Below are positions 60,941 to 64,000 of a stretch of DNA of 64,000 bases, piece after piece. Source of the stretch: an uncultured Clostridia bacterium. GTDB lineage: Bacteria; Bacillota; Clostridia; Lachnospirales; CAG-274. Within the stretch, counting starts at the first letter, position 1, and the number at the start of each line of letters is the position of its first letter. Below the pieces are notes generated by a model, which searched no databases, was not told the origin of the DNA, and worked only from the letters and a program-made list of their open reading frames with translations. The position numbers and the translations under genes are program-made. The stretch covers positions 1 through 64,000 of the forward strand of contig CANRHR010000011.1 in NCBI GenBank assembly GCA_947630475.1, written 5' to 3'.

Positions 60941-62515
60941 ATGTCAAGTTTACTTTTTGAAGAAATGAATTTATCGGAAGAAATTTTAAAAGCAGTAAAA
61001 GATATGGGATTTGAAGAAGCAACACCTATTCAATCTCAGGCAATAACCAGAATAATGGAAGGAAAAGACATAATAGGTCAATCTCAGACGGGAACAGGAA
61101 AAACAGCCGCTTTCGGAATCCCCTGTCTTGAAATGATCGATCCTAATGACAGAAATCTTCAGGCTGTTATTCTTTCGCCCACAAGAGAGCTTGCCATACA
61201 AATATGTGAAGAATTTAGAAAGCTGCTTAAATATAAAGATAATATAAAAGCGCTGCCCATTTATGGCGGTCAGCCCATAGAAAGGCAAATTTTCGCTCTT
61301 AAAAAGGGTATTCAGGTTGTTATAGGCACTCCCGGAAGAATTATGGATCATATGAGAAGAAGAACCCTTAAAATGGAAAATGTAAAGCTTGTTGTTTTGG
61401 ACGAAGCAGATGAAATGCTTGATATGGGTTTTAGAGATGATATAGAGCTTATATTATCCAAAATGCCGGAAGAACGTCAAACAGTTCTTTTTTCAGCCAC
61501 TATGCCGGATGAAATTATCGAGCTTACCCAAAAATATCAAAATAATCCCGAACATATAAAAACGGCAAAAAAAGAACTTACAGTTCCAAGTATAGAACAG
61601 ACCTATTTTGAAATAAAAGAACGCACAAAACTTGAAGCCGTTTCAAGAATTATAGATATGTACAATCCCTCTTTGTCAATTATTTTTTGCAATACAAAAA
61701 AGAGAGTTGATGATTTGGTTGAACAGCTTCAGGGCAGAGGATATTTTGCGGAAGGTCTTCATGGCGATTTAAAACAGATCCAGAGAGATACTGTTATGAA
61801 AAAATTCAGAAACAGAACTATAGAAATTTTAGCCGCTACAGATGTTGCGGCAAGAGGAATAGACGTTGATGATGTTGATCTTGTTATAAACTATGACCTC
61901 CCGCAGGATGAAGAATATTATGTTCACAGAATAGGAAGAACAGGCCGTGCCGGAAAAACAGGCAAGGCTTTTAGCTTTGTTGTGGGCCGTGAAATTTATA
62001 AGCTTCGTGATATTATGAAGTTTACAAAATCTAAAATACACCTTGGAAGACTTCCTTCTCTCTCCGATATTGAAGAAGCAAAAACAGAAATATTTATAGA
62101 GAAGGTTAAAAATGTAATTGAAGAAAATCATTTGTCAAAATATATCAATCTGGTTGAAAGAATGATGGATGAAGATATTTCATCGATTGATATAGCGGCT
62201 GCGCTTCTCAAAATGAATCTCTTTGATGAATCTTCACAAGATATTGATTTTGAAGATGATTTTTCTGACAGCGAAAAGATGATCAGGCTTTTTATAAATA
62301 TAGGAAAAAAGAAAAAAGTTAGGGCAAAAGATATAGTTGGGGCTATAGCAGGTGAAACAGGCGTACCCGGAAAGGCGCTTGGAAATATTGATATATATGA
62401 AGAATTTTGTTTTGTAGATGTTCCTAAAAAATATGCAAAGGATGTTATCAGAGGAATGAAAGGAAAAAAGATTAAAAACAATAAAGTTAATATCGAGCGT
62501 GCAAAAAATAACTAA
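60941..62515 (+). CDS. deaD: DEAD-box ATP-dependent RNA helicase with DbpA-type RNA-binding domain
   Basis: A 524-residue helicase: Q motif with FEEATPIQSQAI, Walker A SQTGTGKTAAFG, PTRELAIQ, DEADEMLDMGF, SAT in LFSATMPDE, and HRIGRTGRAGKTG. A C-terminal domain (about 450-515, RLFINIGKKKKVRAKDIVG) matches the DbpA RNA-binding fold that guides helicases to ribosomal RNA. It likely unwinds structured RNA in ribosome assembly or in the cold. ATG 60941 with AAAGGA upstream is the family start; 29 in-frame upstream codons are unlikely. Confidence 0.93.
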   Translation: MSSLLFEEMNLSEEILKAVKDMGFEEATPIQSQAITRIMEGKDIIGQSQTGTGKTAAFGIPCLEMIDPNDRNLQAVILSPTRELAIQICEEFRKLLKYKDNIKALPIYGGQPIERQIFALKKGIQVVIGTPGRIMDHMRRRTLKMENVKLVVLDEADEMLDMGFRDDIELILSKMPEERQTVLFSATMPDEIIELTQKYQNNPEHIKTAKKELTVPSIEQTYFEIKERTKLEAVSRIIDMYNPSLSIIFCNTKKRVDDLVEQLQGRGYFAEGLHGDLKQIQRDTVMKKFRNRTIEILAATDVAARGIDVDDVDLVINYDLPQDEEYYVHRIGRTGRAGKTGKAFSFVVGREIYKLRDIMKFTKSKIHLGRLPSLSDIEEAKTEIFIEKVKNVIEENHLSKYINLVERMMDEDISSIDIAAALLKMNLFDESSQDIDFEDDFSDSEKMIRLFINIGKKKKVRAKDIVGAIAGETGVPGKALGNIDIYEEFCFVDVPKKYAKDVIRGMKGKKIKNNKVNIERAKNN

Positions 62516-62812
62516 TTTTACAAAATAATAAGTTTTTTAATTTTTTTCAAAAACATGCCTTTTATTATTATCTTTACAGTCATTAATCCTATATATGCCA
62601 AAACCGAATACTTTACAAATTATAATGCTTAGTATATAATAAATATTATGGTAATCTATTGCTTCGATTTCAATTTCTCTATAGCTTATATATTTTTGTA
62701 ACGGCAATTAAGCTTTCTTAGGCCTTATATTTAAGCCGATAGTATTTTCAAATAATATTTGCGAAAATATACAAATTATGTATTTTAATACAAAAATAAG
62801 GAGAAAATACAA
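62516..62812. other. Intergenic region with a promoter
   Basis: AT-rich. Holds the promoter at 62612-62640 and a leader of about 165 bases before the next gene. No terminator for the helicase was convincing. Confidence 0.4.
62612..62640 (+). promoter_or_regulatory. Promoter of the DUF7309-like gene
   Basis: TTTACA (62612-62617), 17-base spacer, TATAAT (62635-62640). A very good sigma-A match. Confidence 0.6.
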
Positions 62813-64000
62813 ATGATTTCTAAACTTTATGAACTTGCATTTAAATACAAACAAACAGAATTATGGAAAGTCTTATCCGATATGCAAATATTCGCAATAA
62901 GGCTTTCCGATGGCAGGATCGGATATATAAATATTACGGGAGAAAGCGGAGAGTATTGTTCTCTTGGGTTATACTTGGAAGATGAAGGCTATGAAAGCTT
63001 TCGCAATTTTTTTGAATTAAAAGCATATGGCGCCCGTTCCCCATTTGAATACAATGAAAATTTTTTAAAACAAAATTGTATTCAGTGCGCATTTGAAGAT
63101 AAAGATATGCTCTCTGATGATGAAATTAAAGCTGTTAAGGATTTTGCAAATAAAAATAACATTAAACTTTCCGGCAAAAATGCATATCCTCAATTTATAA
63201 AATATAAACCATATTATTATCCATGGAAACTGCAAACGGATGAAGAAATTCGTAACCTGTGCGAGGCATTATCTGCAGCCATAGAGCTTTCTGAACTTTT
63301 AAAGGATAAAAAGCCACGAGAGCTTGGTATAAAGAATATAGGCAAAAGGACAAAGGAAGTACCGATATTAGAGCTTAAAAACGGTATCTATGCCATTTCA
63401 AAAACAAAGGTACCTGCTCCTATACCCGAAAAATTTCCTGTTCCGCAATACTGTAATGACATAAATATAGCAAAATTAAAAAAACTGCCCAAAAAAGGAA
63501 TATGGGAATGTTGTATTTTAAGAATGCCCTCTCCTTTCCAAGAAAAAGAAGACGATGTACCTGTTTTTCCTGTAATACTGATGGCTATAGATTCTTTAAC
63601 AAATTATTCTTTGGCTTCTTTTATGCCAAATTATGAAGAAAATCCCGAAAATCTTTTAAATTCATTTATAGATAATTTGCTTTTATCGGGTATGTGTCCA
63701 AAAAAATTTAAAGTGCGCGATAAACGTACATATTTTCTTATAAAAATGCTCTGTGATAAGCTTAATATTCCTTTATCGATAGAAGATGAGCTGCCATGCT
63801 TGGAAGATGCAGAAATGGATCTTTGGGACCGCATAAATTCAACCGATGAAGAAAAAATTAAAAGCTTTGAAGAAGCTATCAACAAAATGGTTGAGCTTAA
63901 TGACAAGCAGCTTAATGAATTGCCGGAAGCTATATTTAAAGAATATGAAACTGTACTGGAAACAGGTATGCTTCCAAAAGACGTTGAAGAAAAAACAAGG
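62813..64000 (+). CDS. DUF7309/DUF6930-like protein, N-terminal part (cut by window end)
   Basis: The frame is open from ATG 62813 to the last base (396 codons) and continues outside. It begins MISKLYELAFKYKQTELWKV and has FAIRLSDGRIGYINITG, YPQFIKYKPYYYPWKLQTDE and IWECCILRMPSPFQ, which I recall from clostridial proteins annotated DUF7309 with DUF6930. Role unknown; some relatives end in a SEC-C-type zinc motif, which would lie beyond this window. AAGGAG lies eight bases before the ATG. No signal peptide or membrane segment. Confidence 0.75.
   Translation, partial: MISKLYELAFKYKQTELWKVLSDMQIFAIRLSDGRIGYINITGESGEYCSLGLYLEDEGYESFRNFFELKAYGARSPFEYNENFLKQNCIQCAFEDKDMLSDDEIKAVKDFANKNNIKLSGKNAYPQFIKYKPYYYPWKLQTDEEIRNLCEALSAAIELSELLKDKKPRELGIKNIGKRTKEVPILELKNGIYAISKTKVPAPIPEKFPVPQYCNDINIAKLKKLPKKGIWECCILRMPSPFQEKEDDVPVFPVILMAIDSLTNYSLASFMPNYEENPENLLNSFIDNLLLSGMCPKKFKVRDKRTYFLIKMLCDKLNIPLSIEDELPCLEDAEMDLWDRINSTDEEKIKSFEEAINKMVELNDKQLNELPEAIFKEYETVLETGMLPKDVEEKTR

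Overview
The window is AT-rich, densely coded DNA from a low-GC Gram-positive anaerobe, most likely a Clostridia member (Lachnospiraceae-like; I cannot name the species). Evidence: strong GGAGG ribosome sites with frequent TTG starts, [FeFe]-hydrogenase-type proteins, RecD2, a DUF4080 radical SAM protein, small Cys-rich clostridial proteins and a YtrA-type GntR/ABC operon. I saw no tRNA, rRNA or CRISPR array.

Region 1 (1-18.3 kb) is a cell-surface glycan locus. The + strand half carries the tail of one glycosyltransferase, an RfbD-like reductase, a two-domain glycosyltransferase, a methyltransferase, an ABC glycan exporter (Wzm/Wzt type) and a membrane-anchored propeller protein. The - strand half is one operon (18176 to about 10133): GT2 glycosyltransferase, SDR reductase, heptose kinase HddA, GDP-sugar 4,6-dehydratase, cupin, HddC-GmhB fusion, GmhA, two half-size EamA transporters and an acyltransferase. 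Together these predict synthesis of a GDP-heptose and probably a 6-deoxy-heptose derivative. Three poly-G/poly-C runs of 8-11 bases lie in this region and inside genes. The longest (11) currently splits the acyltransferase into two frames, the classic look of slipped-strand phase variation.

Region 2 (18.3-26.3 kb) holds gene remnants, a WG-repeat lipoprotein with four 102-bp tandem repeats, a large protein joining a phage-tail-like N-terminus to a lysozyme domain, and a stalk/AMIN/amidase cell-wall hydrolase.

Region 3 (26.3-41 kb) contains an aconitase-family hydratase, then a + strand run (recD2, comF-like, P1 peptidase, a FUSC-HAD fusion, a small membrane protein) and a - strand operon. 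That operon encodes a PAS-containing hydrogenase-like sensor, a SpoIIE-type phosphatase, an [FeFe] hydrogenase, a TtcA-like tRNA thiolase and a Xer recombinase.

Region 4 (41-50.2 kb) has a four-gene Gld-like ABC operon, a small Cys-rich membrane protein, a radical SAM protein, endonuclease III, a frameshifted small membrane protein and a PHP phosphatase. Region 5 (50.2-64 kb) has a Na/Pi cotransporter with a structured leader, the glycolytic run pgk-tpiA-gpmI-eno, a YtrA-like ABC operon, a FabG-like reductase, a DEAD-box helicase and a DUF7309-like protein cut by the window end. A structured intergenic repeat family recurs between genes from 18.8 kb onward.
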